Shown: piece by piece, positions 43,241 through 52,460 of the stretch
Position numbering within the stretch: the first letter of the stretch is position 1
How the letters are laid out: each line of letters starts with the position of its first letter
Assembly (NCBI GenBank): GCA_963837635.1
Contig: CAWINY010000006.1
Span: 248,001-312,000, forward strand
Length of the DNA: 64,000 bases
Direction: 5' to 3'
Source of the DNA: CAWINY01 sp963837635
GTDB lineage: Bacteria; Acidobacteriota; Terriglobia; Terriglobales; Acidobacteriaceae
The notes under the pieces: model-generated
Told to the model about the DNA's origin: nothing
The model's database searches: none
Seen by the model: only the letters and a program-made list of their open reading frames with translations
Program-made: the position numbers and the translations under genes

Positions 43241-44521
43241 ATGAAAGTCCTGGTTATTGGCAGCGGCGGCCGCGAGCACGCCCTGGTGTGGAAGATCAAG
43301 CAATCGCCACGAGTGCGGCAGGTGTTCTGTGTCCCGGGTAATGGCGGCATCTGCCGCGAAGCCGAGTGTGTTCCGGGAAACCCGGCCAGCATCGAGTCCC
43401 TACTGCAGGCCGCCAACCGCATTCAGCCCGACCTGACCGTGGTGGGACCGGAAGTCCCCCTATCGCTCGGCGTGGTGGACGAGTTCACGCAACGCGGCTG
43501 GCGCACCTTTGGGCCAACCCAGGCTGCCGCGCAACTGGAGTCGAGCAAGAGCTTTGCTAAAAGCTTCATGCAGCGCTACCGGATTCCCACTGCGGGATAT
43601 GCCATTTGCACCACGGATGCGGAAATCAAGGACGCGCTGGGACATCTTTCCGCGCCGGTGGTGGTGAAGGCTGACGGACTCGCCGCCGGCAAAGGCGTGG
43701 TCTTCGCGGCAACGAAAGAGGAAGCCGTAACCGTGGCTGCGGACATGGTGTCCGGCAAGGCGCTGGGCGAGGCCGGGCGGCGGGTGGTGCTGGAAGAGTT
43801 CCTCGAAGGCGAGGAGCTGAGTTTCCTGGTGCTCAGTGACGGCGAGCGGGTGGTGCCGCTGGTCGGAGCCCAGGACCACAAGCGCGTCGGCGACGGCGAC
43901 ACCGGTCCGAATACCGGCGGCATGGGCGCTTACTCCACCGCGCAGATCGTGGATGAGCCGATGTCCGAGTGGCTGCTGGCGCACATCGCGCGTCCGGTGA
44001 TCGACGGCATGAAGGCCGAGGGAGCGCCCTACAAAGGCATCCTGTACTGCGGCCTGATGATGACCGCGCGCGGGCCCTTCGTGCTGGAGTTTAATTGCCG
44101 CTTCGGCGACCCGGAGACCCAGCCGATCCTGATGCGGCTGGAGAGCGACCTGGTTACCGCGCTGGAGGCTTCGATCGACGGGCGGGTCAGCGCCGGCGAC
44201 TTCAAGTGGACGCCGGATGCGAGTGTGTGCGTAGTGCTGGCCTCGGGAGGCTATCCGGGCGCCTACGAGCAGGGCAAACCGATTACCGGCATCGAGGACG
44301 CGGAGAAGGTCGAAGGCGTGAAAGTATTCCACGCGGGAACCACGTTCCGCGACGGCCGCTTCTACACCGCCGGCGGGCGCGTGCTGGGCGTTACCTCACG
44401 AGGCAAGGATCTCGAACAGGCCATTGCCCGCGCGTATCAAGCATGCGCGCAGATCAACTTCGAAGGCATGCATTATCGCCGGGACATCGCCAGCAAGCCC
44501 CTGAAGCTGACGGGAAGATGA
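43241..44521 (+). CDS. purD: Phosphoribosylamine-glycine ligase
   Basis: Second step of purine synthesis: joins phosphoribosylamine and glycine with ATP. 426 residues from the ATG at 43241, after GAGAGAGCAAGAGAGC; the frame extends 20 codons upstream. N-terminal MKVLVIGSGGREHALVWK, ATP-grasp motifs VVKADGLAAGKGV, EEFLEGEELSFL, and the PNTGGMGAYST loop, then LEFNCRFGDPETQP. Overlaps purE's first possible start (ATGA), so they form an operon. Confidence 0.98.
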   Translation: MKVLVIGSGGREHALVWKIKQSPRVRQVFCVPGNGGICREAECVPGNPASIESLLQAANRIQPDLTVVGPEVPLSLGVVDEFTQRGWRTFGPTQAAAQLESSKSFAKSFMQRYRIPTAGYAICTTDAEIKDALGHLSAPVVVKADGLAAGKGVVFAATKEEAVTVAADMVSGKALGEAGRRVVLEEFLEGEELSFLVLSDGERVVPLVGAQDHKRVGDGDTGPNTGGMGAYSTAQIVDEPMSEWLLAHIARPVIDGMKAEGAPYKGILYCGLMMTARGPFVLEFNCRFGDPETQPILMRLESDLVTALEASIDGRVSAGDFKWTPDASVCVVLASGGYPGAYEQGKPITGIEDAEKVEGVKVFHAGTTFRDGRFYTAGGRVLGVTSRGKDLEQAIARAYQACAQINFEGMHYRRDIASKPLKLTGR

Positions 44522-44532
44522 ACGGAGAACGA

Positions 44533-45030
44533 ATGAAGCCAGTGGTCTCGATCGTCATGGGCAGCGACTCCGATTTGGAGATCATGCGCGAGTGCGCCAA
44601 AGCGCTGGACGGGTTCGGCATTGCGTACGAGATGGACATCACCTCGGCGCACCGTTCGCCCGCCCGCACCAGCGAGTACGCCCGCAACGCCGCGGGGCGC
44701 GGGATCAAGGTGATCGTGGCGGGAGCGGGCGGCGCGGCTCATCTGGCGGGCGTAATTGCAGCCGAGACTACGTTGCCGGTGATTGGCGTGCCGATCCCAT
44801 CGTCCTCGCTGCAGGGGCTGGATTCGCTGCTGGCGACGGCGCAGATGCCCGCAGGCATTCCCGTGGCGACGGTTGCGATTGGCAAGGCGGGCGCTACTAA
44901 TGCGGGAATCCTGGCTGCACAGATGCTGGCCCTCAGCGACGAGCGGCTCGCGGAGAAGATGCACAAGCACAAGGAAAAGCTGGCGCGCGGGGTGGAGGAG
45001 AAATCGAAGAAACTGAAGGCGCAAGGCTGA
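44533..45030 (+). CDS. purE: N5-carboxyaminoimidazole ribonucleotide mutase
   Basis: Converts N5-CAIR to CAIR in purine synthesis. 165 residues from the ATG at 44533 (MKPVVSIVMGSDSDLEIM), with GGAG seven bases before; an earlier ATG at 44518 overlaps the purD stop but has no such site. Signatures: VMGSDSDLEIM, SAHRSPARTSEYA, GAGGAAHLAGVIA, PVIGVPIPSSSLQGLDSLL. Class I PurE, normally working with PurK, which is not in the window. Confidence 0.97.
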   Translation: MKPVVSIVMGSDSDLEIMRECAKALDGFGIAYEMDITSAHRSPARTSEYARNAAGRGIKVIVAGAGGAAHLAGVIAAETTLPVIGVPIPSSSLQGLDSLLATAQMPAGIPVATVAIGKAGATNAGILAAQMLALSDERLAEKMHKHKEKLARGVEEKSKKLKAQG

Positions 45031-45110
45031 TGAGCGGAACCGTAAAAGCCGCACGGGCCGTTCGTCCCTGCCTTCCAGGGCGGCAAAGCGATCAAGTCCG
45101 CTCGCGTTTT

Positions 45111-45140
45111 CTCGGTGTCTCTGTGCCTCTGTGGCAGGTT
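45111..45140. repeat. Single arm of the CCTGCCACAGAGACACC repeat
   Basis: CTCGGTGTCTCTGTGCCTCT followed by GTGGCAGGTT, between purE and mraY. The other members, as inverted pairs, are at 55071-55138 and 56972-57057. Confidence 0.65.
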
Positions 45141-45149
45141 TTCCCCGAT

Positions 45150-46283
45150 TTACCGCAGCTTCAGCGTGGTCAGCGCGAACAGGGCAAAGACCAGCGAGGC
45201 GATCCAGAAGCGCACGATCACCTTCGATTCCGACCATCCCAGCAGCTCGAAGTGATGGTGCAGGGGGGACATCTTGAAGATGCGCTTTTTGCGCAGCTTG
45301 TACGATCCGACCTGCAGGATCACCGAGAGCGCCTCGATCACGAACACCCCGCCGATGAACGGCAGCAATAATTCCTGCTTGATGATGACGGCCACGGTGC
45401 CGATAGCGCCGCCCAGGGCGAGCGAGCCGACGTCACCCATGAAGACCTCCGCCGGGTGGGCGTTGTACCAGAGGAAGCCGATGCTGGAGCCGACCATCGC
45501 CCCGCAGAAGATGGTCAATTCCGCCACTTGGGGCAGTCTTTGGATGTCAAGGTAGTCAGCAAAAACGGCGTGCCCGCTGACGTAGGTCAGGACGGTAAGC
45601 GCAGCCGCGGCAATCAGGGTGCAGCCGATGGCCAGCCCGTCCAGGCCGTCCGTCAGGTTGACGGCGTTGCTGGAGCCGACGATCACCACCACCACGAACA
45701 GGACGAACGGCAGGAAGCCCAAGGGCCACAAATAGTGGTTGTGGGCCAGCCCCTGGATCACCAGGTCAGGCCGGAACTTCTTGAAGAAGGGCACGATCAG
45801 GTGGGTCGAATAGGAACCCTTTACTTGCAGCAGAACCAGGGTGACCGCCACAGCCACGCTGACCAAGCCCTGTAGCACCAGCTTCGTCCGCCCGGTCAGG
45901 CCAAGATTGCGGCGGTGCACCAGCTTCAGATAATCATCGGCGAATCCAATGGCGGCAAACGCTATAGTCGAAACCAGGGCGATCCACACATAGAGGTTTG
46001 AAAGGTCCGACCAAAGCAGGGTGGGGACGACGATAGCCACCAGGATCAGCACCCCGCCCATGGTCGGCGTGCCCGCCTTCTTCTGGTGGGCCTTGGGACC
46101 CTCCTCGCGGATGTACTGGGCAATCTGGAACTCGCGCAGCTTGCGCACGATGGCCGGACCCACCAGCAGACCCATGAACATGGCCGTCAGGCTGGCAAAG
46201 GTGGTTCGGAACGTCAGATAGCGAAAAATGCGGAACGCGCCTACATAGTGGTAGAGCTGTCCGTAAAGGAGCCAATAAAGCAA
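45150..46283 (-). CDS. mraY: Phospho-MurNAc-pentapeptide transferase
   Basis: Transfers phospho-MurNAc-pentapeptide to undecaprenyl phosphate, making lipid I at the inner membrane. About ten membrane segments. Conserved DDYLK (first catalytic pair), NAVNLTDGLDGLA, and HHHFELLG near the C terminus. I place the start at a TTG at 46283 (LLYWLLYGQLYHYVGAFRIF), because GAGGCAA precedes it and the longer frame begins in a dispersed repeat (46305-46383), giving an unlikely MARRQDAGAT. 377 residues. Last gene of the murE-murF-mraY run. Confidence 0.95.
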   Translation of the reverse strand: MLYWLLYGQLYHYVGAFRIFRYLTFRTTFASLTAMFMGLLVGPAIVRKLREFQIAQYIREEGPKAHQKKAGTPTMGGVLILVAIVVPTLLWSDLSNLYVWIALVSTIAFAAIGFADDYLKLVHRRNLGLTGRTKLVLQGLVSVAVAVTLVLLQVKGSYSTHLIVPFFKKFRPDLVIQGLAHNHYLWPLGFLPFVLFVVVVIVGSSNAVNLTDGLDGLAIGCTLIAAAALTVLTYVSGHAVFADYLDIQRLPQVAELTIFCGAMVGSSIGFLWYNAHPAEVFMGDVGSLALGGAIGTVAVIIKQELLLPFIGGVFVIEALSVILQVGSYKLRKKRIFKMSPLHHHFELLGWSESKVIVRFWIASLVFALFALTTLKLR

Positions 46284-46304
46284 ATTGCCTCTGTCCTCTT
46301 CCTC

Positions 46305-46383
46305 TGTAGCGCCGGCATCTTGCCGGCGGGCCATCTCAAGCGCGACCGCGGGCAGGACCCGCCGGCGAGATGCCAGCGCTACC
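46305..46383. repeat. TGTAGCGCCGGCATC inverted repeat between murF and mraY
   Basis: TGTAGCGCCGGCATCTTGCC (46305-46324) and the reverse arm ...GGCGAGATGCCAGCGCTAC (to 46382). murF's last residues (AGISPAGPARGRA) are coded inside it, and the mraY gene begins 22 bases beyond it. Confidence 0.8.
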
Positions 46384-47784
46384 TGTTGTGGTATCCGCCG
46401 CCTCTTGCAGCCTCTTCCAAGTGTCCAGGGCGCGTTCCAGCCGCACCCCGCGCGAGCCCTTTATCAGCACCAGGTCTCCAGCGCGTACCTCACGCGCCAG
46501 CCATTCGCCGGCGTCCTCGGGCGTCTCCAGATAGAGCGCCTGGGTGCCGCCTTTGGTGTTTGGCACCGCTTCGACTATATACTTGGCCAAACCGCGAACC
46601 CCGACTACGATGTCGATCTTCTTATCTGCGGCCCACTGCCCGCAGCGGCGGTGCAGCTCTTCTCCCGCGTTACCGAGTTCCAGCATCTCGCCGGCCACCA
46701 GGATCCGGCGGCCACCTGCGCTCACTGTCATGCCAGCCAGTGCGCTGATCATCGATTCCAGAGCTCTTGGATTGGAATTGTAGCAATCGTTGATCACCGT
46801 GGCCCCGCCGATCTCCAGAATCTGCCCGCGCTTGTCCACCGGCGTGACCTCGGCCAGCGCGGCCGCTATCTCCGGCAACGCGATGCCGTTCTGCAGTCCC
46901 ACGGCGATGGCGGCGAGGGCATTGTAGACGTTGTGCTTGCCGATCAAGCGCAGCTCGATGATCGCCTCCTCGCCGGCCGCCGCCACCTCGAAACGCGAGC
47001 CGCTGATTCCCATCTGGGTCAGGCTCTGGGGACGCACGTCGGCGGGGTTCTTCATGCCGAAGGTCACCACGCGTCCCGCAAAATCCGTGCCGAACTTGGA
47101 AACGTACTCATCATCGGCGTTCAGCACCGCCGTGCCGTTGGGCGGTAGTTCCTCGACCAATTCCTGCTTGGCGCGCGCGATCTCCGCCACGCACTTGAAG
47201 AAGCCCAGATGCACCGGCGCGACGCACGTCACCACCCCGAGGTTCGGTTGTGCGATGCGCGCCAGGGCGGTGATCTCGCCGGTGTGAGACATGCCCATCT
47301 CGATTACGGCGATGTCGTCTTCCGGCTCCAAGCGCAGCAACTGCATCGGCAGACCGAAATGATTGTTCAGGTTGCCCTCGGATTTCAGCACCCGGAAGCG
47401 CCGGGAGAGCACGTGCGAAATTAGTTCCTTGGTGGTTGTCTTGCCTGCCGAACCGGTGACGGCCACCAGCGGCTTGCCCCACAGGGCGCGCACGCCACGC
47501 GCCAGGGCCTGCAAGGCCAGTAGGGTATCGTCCACAATCAGCAGCGGTTCGCCCTGATAGAAGTGAAAACTCTGTGTCCGGCTAACCACCGCCGCAACGG
47601 CGCCTTTCGTGAGGGCGTCTTGCACAAAGTCGTGGCCGTCGAGATTCTCGCCTTTGACTGCAAAGAACAACTGTCCGGGTGCGACCACGCGCGAATCAAT
47701 CGCGTATCCCTGCGCTAATGCTTCGCGATCGAAATCACCGGAAGCGGAGAGAATCTCCGCGATTCTCCCCAATTGGAGTTTCAT
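46336..47784 (-). CDS. murF: UDP-MurNAc-tripeptide-D-alanyl-D-alanine ligase
   Basis: Adds D-Ala-D-Ala to UDP-MurNAc-tripeptide. 482 residues; ATP motif VTGSAGKTTTKELI (about 110-123), EGNLNNHFGLP, IAVIEMGMSHTGEI, and NDCYNSNPRALES. Its ATG overlaps the murE stop by four bases (ATGA), so it is translationally coupled. The C terminus runs into the dispersed repeat at 46305-46383, which provides about 14 residues. Confidence 0.97.
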   Translation of the reverse strand: MKLQLGRIAEILSASGDFDREALAQGYAIDSRVVAPGQLFFAVKGENLDGHDFVQDALTKGAVAAVVSRTQSFHFYQGEPLLIVDDTLLALQALARGVRALWGKPLVAVTGSAGKTTTKELISHVLSRRFRVLKSEGNLNNHFGLPMQLLRLEPEDDIAVIEMGMSHTGEITALARIAQPNLGVVTCVAPVHLGFFKCVAEIARAKQELVEELPPNGTAVLNADDEYVSKFGTDFAGRVVTFGMKNPADVRPQSLTQMGISGSRFEVAAAGEEAIIELRLIGKHNVYNALAAIAVGLQNGIALPEIAAALAEVTPVDKRGQILEIGGATVINDCYNSNPRALESMISALAGMTVSAGGRRILVAGEMLELGNAGEELHRRCGQWAADKKIDIVVGVRGLAKYIVEAVPNTKGGTQALYLETPEDAGEWLAREVRAGDLVLIKGSRGVRLERALDTWKRLQEAADTTTGSAGISPAGPARGRA

Positions 47785-49295
47785 TGCGTGTTCCCTTCTG
47801 GATGAGTACCCACATAACCCGCGGCGGCCAGCGTCTGGCGGACGACCTCAACGTCATCAAATGGCGCGACCCCCTCGCGCGTGGTCTGGGTCTTCTCGTG
47901 CCCTTTGCCGGCGATGAGCACGATGTCGCCAGGCTCTGCCTTACTGATGGCCAGTTCGATTGCTTTCCGGCGATCCGGTTGGACCGCATAGGGCGTGCCG
48001 CTATGCATAAGGCCGGGCAGCGAGTCTTGGATGATCGCCACGGGATCTTCGCTGCGCGGATTATCGGAGGTGAGCACGACAAAATCACTGCCGCGCCCCG
48101 CAACTTCACCCATCAGCGGGCGCTTGCTGCGGTCGCGGTCGCCTCCGCAGCCAAATACCGTGATGACCTTACGATTTACACCGTCGCGACGCACGAACTC
48201 GCGAGCCAGCGAGGTCAGGTTGCGCAAAGCGTCGTCCGTGTGCGCGTAATCGACTGCCACGGTGAATGGTTGGCCCATATTGACGGTCTCAAACCGGCCG
48301 GGCACGCGCTGAAGATTGGCGATGCCGGAAGCCATGTCGTGCGGCTTGCAATTGCGGGCGTAGGCGACGGCGCTCGCCGCCAGCATGTTGTAGACATTCA
48401 CCCGGCCTGCCAAAGGAGAAAAGATGGGAAGGTTCCGTTCCGGCGTGACCATGTCCAAGCGCGTGCCGGTCAGCATCAACTCCACGTTCTTCGCGTGAAA
48501 GTCGCCGCTGTCCATGCCATACGTGAGGACCTGCGTCTTTTGTTTCTTGCAGAAGCCGACCAACTCGCGGCCGTATTCGTCATCGATATTCAGCACCGCA
48601 ATGCGCGGGGGCTCAGTGCCGCATCCGGCAAAGAGCGTGCGCTTAGCGGAGAAATAGCCGCTGAAATCCTTGTGATAGTCGAGGTGGTCTCGAGTGAGAT
48701 TGGTGAACACCGCCACGTCAAAGGGAATGCTGAAAACGCGCTGCTGATCGAGCGCATGGGAGGAGACTTCCATCACCCCTTCGGTGGCGCCCGCGCGCAC
48801 CGCGTCGGCAAAAACTTGATTCAACTCCAGCGCTTCCGGCGTGGTATGCGGTGCTTCGATCACCCGGCCGGCAATGTGGTATTCGATGGTGCCCAGCAAC
48901 GCGTCCTTACGCCCTGCGGCGTTGAGGATCGACTCGATCAGGAATGCCGTAGTGGTCTTGCCATTGGTGCCGGTAATGCCGGTGATGGACAGCTTATTTG
49001 CCGGCTTGCGATAGAAGTTTGCGCTTACCACGGCTAGCGCTCGCCGTCCATGAGCGACCACCGCCCATCCGACTTGCGGGCGCTCGGGCTCCGCGGGCGA
49101 GTCGGTAATCACGGCCACGGCGCCCGCCTGAATCGCGGCGTCGATGTAGCGGTTTCCGTCCGTGCTTTCCCCGCGCATGGCGACGAAGCAATCGCCCGGG
49201 CGAACGCAACGGGAGTCGTATTGCACGCCGCTGACAAACGGCTCGCCTCGCCGCGAGAGCACTTCGGCCCCATCGAGGAGCTGTTGAAAGGTCAT
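47781..49295 (-). CDS. murE: UDP-MurNAc-tripeptide ligase (meso-DAP adding)
   Basis: Adds meso-diaminopimelate to UDP-MurNAc-L-Ala-D-Glu. 504 residues from the ATG at 49295 (MTFQQLLDGAEVL); the frame extends 29 codons upstream through a repeat hairpin. P-loop GITGTNGKTTTAFLI (about 105-119), the YHKDFSGYFSAK region, and TSDNPRSEDP near residue 400: DNPR is the signature for diaminopimelate rather than lysine. Upstream gene is UPF0182, downstream murF. Confidence 0.97.
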   Translation of the reverse strand: MTFQQLLDGAEVLSRRGEPFVSGVQYDSRCVRPGDCFVAMRGESTDGNRYIDAAIQAGAVAVITDSPAEPERPQVGWAVVAHGRRALAVVSANFYRKPANKLSITGITGTNGKTTTAFLIESILNAAGRKDALLGTIEYHIAGRVIEAPHTTPEALELNQVFADAVRAGATEGVMEVSSHALDQQRVFSIPFDVAVFTNLTRDHLDYHKDFSGYFSAKRTLFAGCGTEPPRIAVLNIDDEYGRELVGFCKKQKTQVLTYGMDSGDFHAKNVELMLTGTRLDMVTPERNLPIFSPLAGRVNVYNMLAASAVAYARNCKPHDMASGIANLQRVPGRFETVNMGQPFTVAVDYAHTDDALRNLTSLAREFVRRDGVNRKVITVFGCGGDRDRSKRPLMGEVAGRGSDFVVLTSDNPRSEDPVAIIQDSLPGLMHSGTPYAVQPDRRKAIELAISKAEPGDIVLIAGKGHEKTQTTREGVAPFDDVEVVRQTLAAAGYVGTHPEGNTQ

Positions 49296-49332
49296 TCTGC
49301 GCCGATTATACGAGTTGCCGCCGGCCTGCGCA

Positions 49333-49363
49333 GTGTGGGGCGGGTCTCCGACCCGCCCCACAC
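49333..49363. repeat. 14-bp-stem hairpin before murE
   Basis: GTGTGGGGCGGGTC (49333-49346), loop TCC, GACCCGCCCCACAC (49350-49363), between the UPF0182 stop and the murE start. No T run on the murE side, so probably a repeat-type hairpin; it could still reduce read-through. Confidence 0.7.
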
Positions 49364-49365
49364 CA

Positions 49366-52209
49366 TCATTTTGCAGGCGCATTCAGCTGATCAAGCGCGC
49401 GCTTCAATTGCTCGAGCTTCTGTCCGGCCTCGCCGAGTTTGCCTTCCGCCGTCAGTCGCTGGTAGTCGGCAAGGTCTTTGGCGGCTTCCGAAATCAGCGC
49501 ATTGTGGTCCGCTGCGGGCTGAGGTGCGGCGGAGGAGGCCGCTGCAGTTTGCGCCGGCTGGGAAGCGGCCGCAGCACTCGTCGACGAGCCCGCTTCGCCG
49601 AACAGGGATGCCATGGCCGACTCGAAGGTCGGGCCGTAGGCCAGTCGATCTTGCAGCGCGAGCACCACCAGGCGCAACTCCGGCATCGGGCTCCGTTCGG
49701 CCTGCAGATAGATCGCCTCGGCATACAACAGCGCGCGCCCGGTCGGGATCACCAGCAGCGTTCCGCGCCGCACGTGCGAGCCTTGCTGGTTCCAGAGCGT
49801 CAATTGGCCGGAAAGTTGCGCGTTCTGATCGATTCGCGCCTCGATCTGCAACGGCCCATCGACCAGCTTGGTTTTCGGGAAGTCGTAGACCACGGATGTG
49901 CCGTAGTGGGTGCCGTCGCAGCGTCCGGCAATCCAGCCAATCAGATTGTTGCGGTTGGCGGGCGTGAACGGCAGAATCTCCACAAACTCCACCCCGGTTT
50001 CGCCCGGTAGTTTCATCAGCACGAAATTCGGCTGCATCGGCAGGGTGGCTTGCTCGCCACTCTGGCTCATGCCGACTTCGCTGGCAACCGTCCACAGATC
50101 CTCACGGTTGTAGAACACTGCCGGGTCCGTCATGTGATAGAGGCCGTACACGGCTGCCTGCAATTTGAGCAACATCTCGGGATAACGCACATGTTTGCGC
50201 AACCCGGGCGGCATCGCCGCCGCATCCTGGAATAGGCCCGGAAAGATGTGGCGATAGGCCGCGAGGATCGGATCCTCGGGATCAAAGACGTAAAACGTCG
50301 TGGTGCCGTCATAGGCGTCGATGACCACCTTGACGCTGTTCCGCATGTAGTTAACGCGATTGTCGCCAAGCGGGGAGTGGCTCGAGTATGGATAGCTGTC
50401 CGAGGTGGTAAACGCATCCATGATCCACGACAGCCGGCCATCTTCGCCGAGCACCATGTACGGATCGGGATCATAGGTAAGGAACGGCGCTAAGGTGGAC
50501 ACCCGTTCGCGCACATTGCGCCGCATCAGCAGCCGGCTCTGCGCGTTCACATCGTCGCTGAACGGGAGCTTGGAGATGTCGTCGCGGTCGAAGGCAATAA
50601 GAATCCGGCGCAGGAACCCGCCCAGGACAATCCCCCCGTTACCCTCGTAAGAGGTGAGGCTGTTGGTCTCGCCTTGCGGGTAGTTGAACTCCTTTTGCCG
50701 CGTCTTCACGTACACGTCGGTGTTGGTCATCTCGCCGAAGTAAATCTCCGGCCGGGTCACGGTGAGACCCGGAACCGTGCTCTGGACGGGCATGTTGCTC
50801 AGCATCAGTGTTGGCAGCCCCTCCGTAGTGAAGCCATTGACCGGATTCATGGTGATGCCATAGCCGTGGGTGTAAATCAGCTTCTCGTTGATCCAGTTGC
50901 GGCTGCTCTCCGGGAGCTTGTCCACGCTCAGCTCGCGGGGGGCGAGCATCACCTGGCGCATGCTGCCGCCGATTTCATAGCGATCAATGTCGATGTCGGG
51001 GAAGTCATAGTAGGTGCGGATTTCCTGAATCTGACGCAGCGTGTCTTGCAGCGCCCGCCAGTCCCATAGCCGGATGTTCTGCAGGGTAGCCTGATTGTTC
51101 GCCGGGTCGGCCGCTTCGACCGTCGTCTCGGCGGGAAATTCGCGCTGCGAAACCCGGTCCAATCCGTAGGCTTGCCGCGTCAGCTCGATATTGTGGGCAA
51201 TGTAGGGCCGCTCGCGCACCAGCTCGTTGGGTTTCACGATAAAGCTGTTGACGTACCAGCCGATCACCTGAAAGGCCACAAAGCATACCGCCGCCGGAAC
51301 GATTGCCGCCACCAGCCAGCGCACGCGTGGGGTGGAGAAGGCATTGATGGACGCGATCACCGCGCCGATAACCAGGGCCGCACAGACGATGAGCATGCCG
51401 GTGAGCGTGACGTGGGCGTCGGTATAGGTCACGCCGCTGAAGATGGTGTGATTCTCGAACAGTTGCTCGAAGCGATCAAGATATACCTGCAACGCGATCA
51501 CCAGCAACAAAAAGGCAAAGGTGATGGAGAGCCCGCGCCAGGGTAGGGGGATGCCACCGCCGCGGCGCTCCTCGAACAACTGGGTGCCCCCGGAGAGCAG
51601 GATGAAGACGCCGGCCATCACACAGGTAATCACGGCCAGGACCATCAGCCAGCCGGCGATAAGCTGCCACGCGGGAAGGGTGAACAGATAGAAGCTCAGC
51701 GGCTTACCGAAGATTGGATCCACAACCCCGCCGGGGGCGTGCGGCGCGTACCAGTAGAGCGCGAGGGTGGGCCACTCCACCATCATGCTGGCGCCGGTGG
51801 CAAGGGCAATGAGAAACGACCCACCCAGCGCGACGAGGCGCAGGATGGACTCCACCGGCAGGGTCAGCTCCTGTCCGCCGACCAGGATGGTGTGCCCGCT
51901 CGGGAGATCGTTAGGCTGCGCCTTCTTCAGAGCCAGGAACGCTCCGTACAGAATGACAAATGTCGCCGCGGCAAAGACCGCGAAGACCGTCCACTGAAGG
52001 CTCAGGGTCTTGCGGAACACCTCTTCGTAGCCGAGTGAACCGAACCAAAGGAGATTGACGTAGTACGACAATGCCGTCCGGCCACTGAACAGAAAGGCGG
52101 CAACCACGGCGAGCACGAGCCACCACCAGCGTGGGCGCCGTCCCGGTGCTGGAGGAACTGGCGGACGTCTCGGCCGACGTATCGGCGGCCACTCAACGGG
52201 CTCGGACAT
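49366..52209 (-). CDS. UPF0182 family large membrane protein
   Basis: 947 residues. About seven membrane segments in the N-terminal third (the first at about residue 30) and a long soluble part with conserved UPF0182 words such as QLRWTVFAVF-type LQWTVFAVFAAA, NPVNGFTTEGLPTLMLSNMP, PEIYFGEMTNTDVYV, FTTSDSYPYSSHSP and IPTGRALLYAEAIYLQAE. Conserved in many bacteria, function unknown, probably in the inner membrane. Its C terminus is Ala/Gln-rich. Upstream of murE on the same strand. Confidence 0.95.
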   Translation of the reverse strand: MSEPVEWPPIRRPRRPPVPPAPGRRPRWWWLVLAVVAAFLFSGRTALSYYVNLLWFGSLGYEEVFRKTLSLQWTVFAVFAAATFVILYGAFLALKKAQPNDLPSGHTILVGGQELTLPVESILRLVALGGSFLIALATGASMMVEWPTLALYWYAPHAPGGVVDPIFGKPLSFYLFTLPAWQLIAGWLMVLAVITCVMAGVFILLSGGTQLFEERRGGGIPLPWRGLSITFAFLLLVIALQVYLDRFEQLFENHTIFSGVTYTDAHVTLTGMLIVCAALVIGAVIASINAFSTPRVRWLVAAIVPAAVCFVAFQVIGWYVNSFIVKPNELVRERPYIAHNIELTRQAYGLDRVSQREFPAETTVEAADPANNQATLQNIRLWDWRALQDTLRQIQEIRTYYDFPDIDIDRYEIGGSMRQVMLAPRELSVDKLPESSRNWINEKLIYTHGYGITMNPVNGFTTEGLPTLMLSNMPVQSTVPGLTVTRPEIYFGEMTNTDVYVKTRQKEFNYPQGETNSLTSYEGNGGIVLGGFLRRILIAFDRDDISKLPFSDDVNAQSRLLMRRNVRERVSTLAPFLTYDPDPYMVLGEDGRLSWIMDAFTTSDSYPYSSHSPLGDNRVNYMRNSVKVVIDAYDGTTTFYVFDPEDPILAAYRHIFPGLFQDAAAMPPGLRKHVRYPEMLLKLQAAVYGLYHMTDPAVFYNREDLWTVASEVGMSQSGEQATLPMQPNFVLMKLPGETGVEFVEILPFTPANRNNLIGWIAGRCDGTHYGTSVVYDFPKTKLVDGPLQIEARIDQNAQLSGQLTLWNQQGSHVRRGTLLVIPTGRALLYAEAIYLQAERSPMPELRLVVLALQDRLAYGPTFESAMASLFGEAGSSTSAAAASQPAQTAAASSAAPQPAADHNALISEAAKDLADYQRLTAEGKLGEAGQKLEQLKRALDQLNAPAK

Positions 52210-52460
52210 TTCTCAACTCCGTTTCTACCAGCCTGTTCTCTTTTTATGTACGGCGTCCTTCGCGCCCACGACTGCGATTGTGAGCCGAGGCTGAACGGCA
52301 GGATGCTTTTCCCCAGGCTGGTCTGTTGCGCTTCGGAGGGTAGCCGGGAGAGCCATGGGCTGTCAATTCAACATGGCTGCAGGTAGTGTCCTAATTTGGG
52401 TTGTGGCATTTTTTATTTTTACGGTTGCCGTCCCCATGTAACGCGGTGATCCGAGCTGAT
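52210..52460. other. Non-coding stretch upstream of UPF0182
   Basis: No gene seen. It must hold the UPF0182 promoter. Confidence 0.4.
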
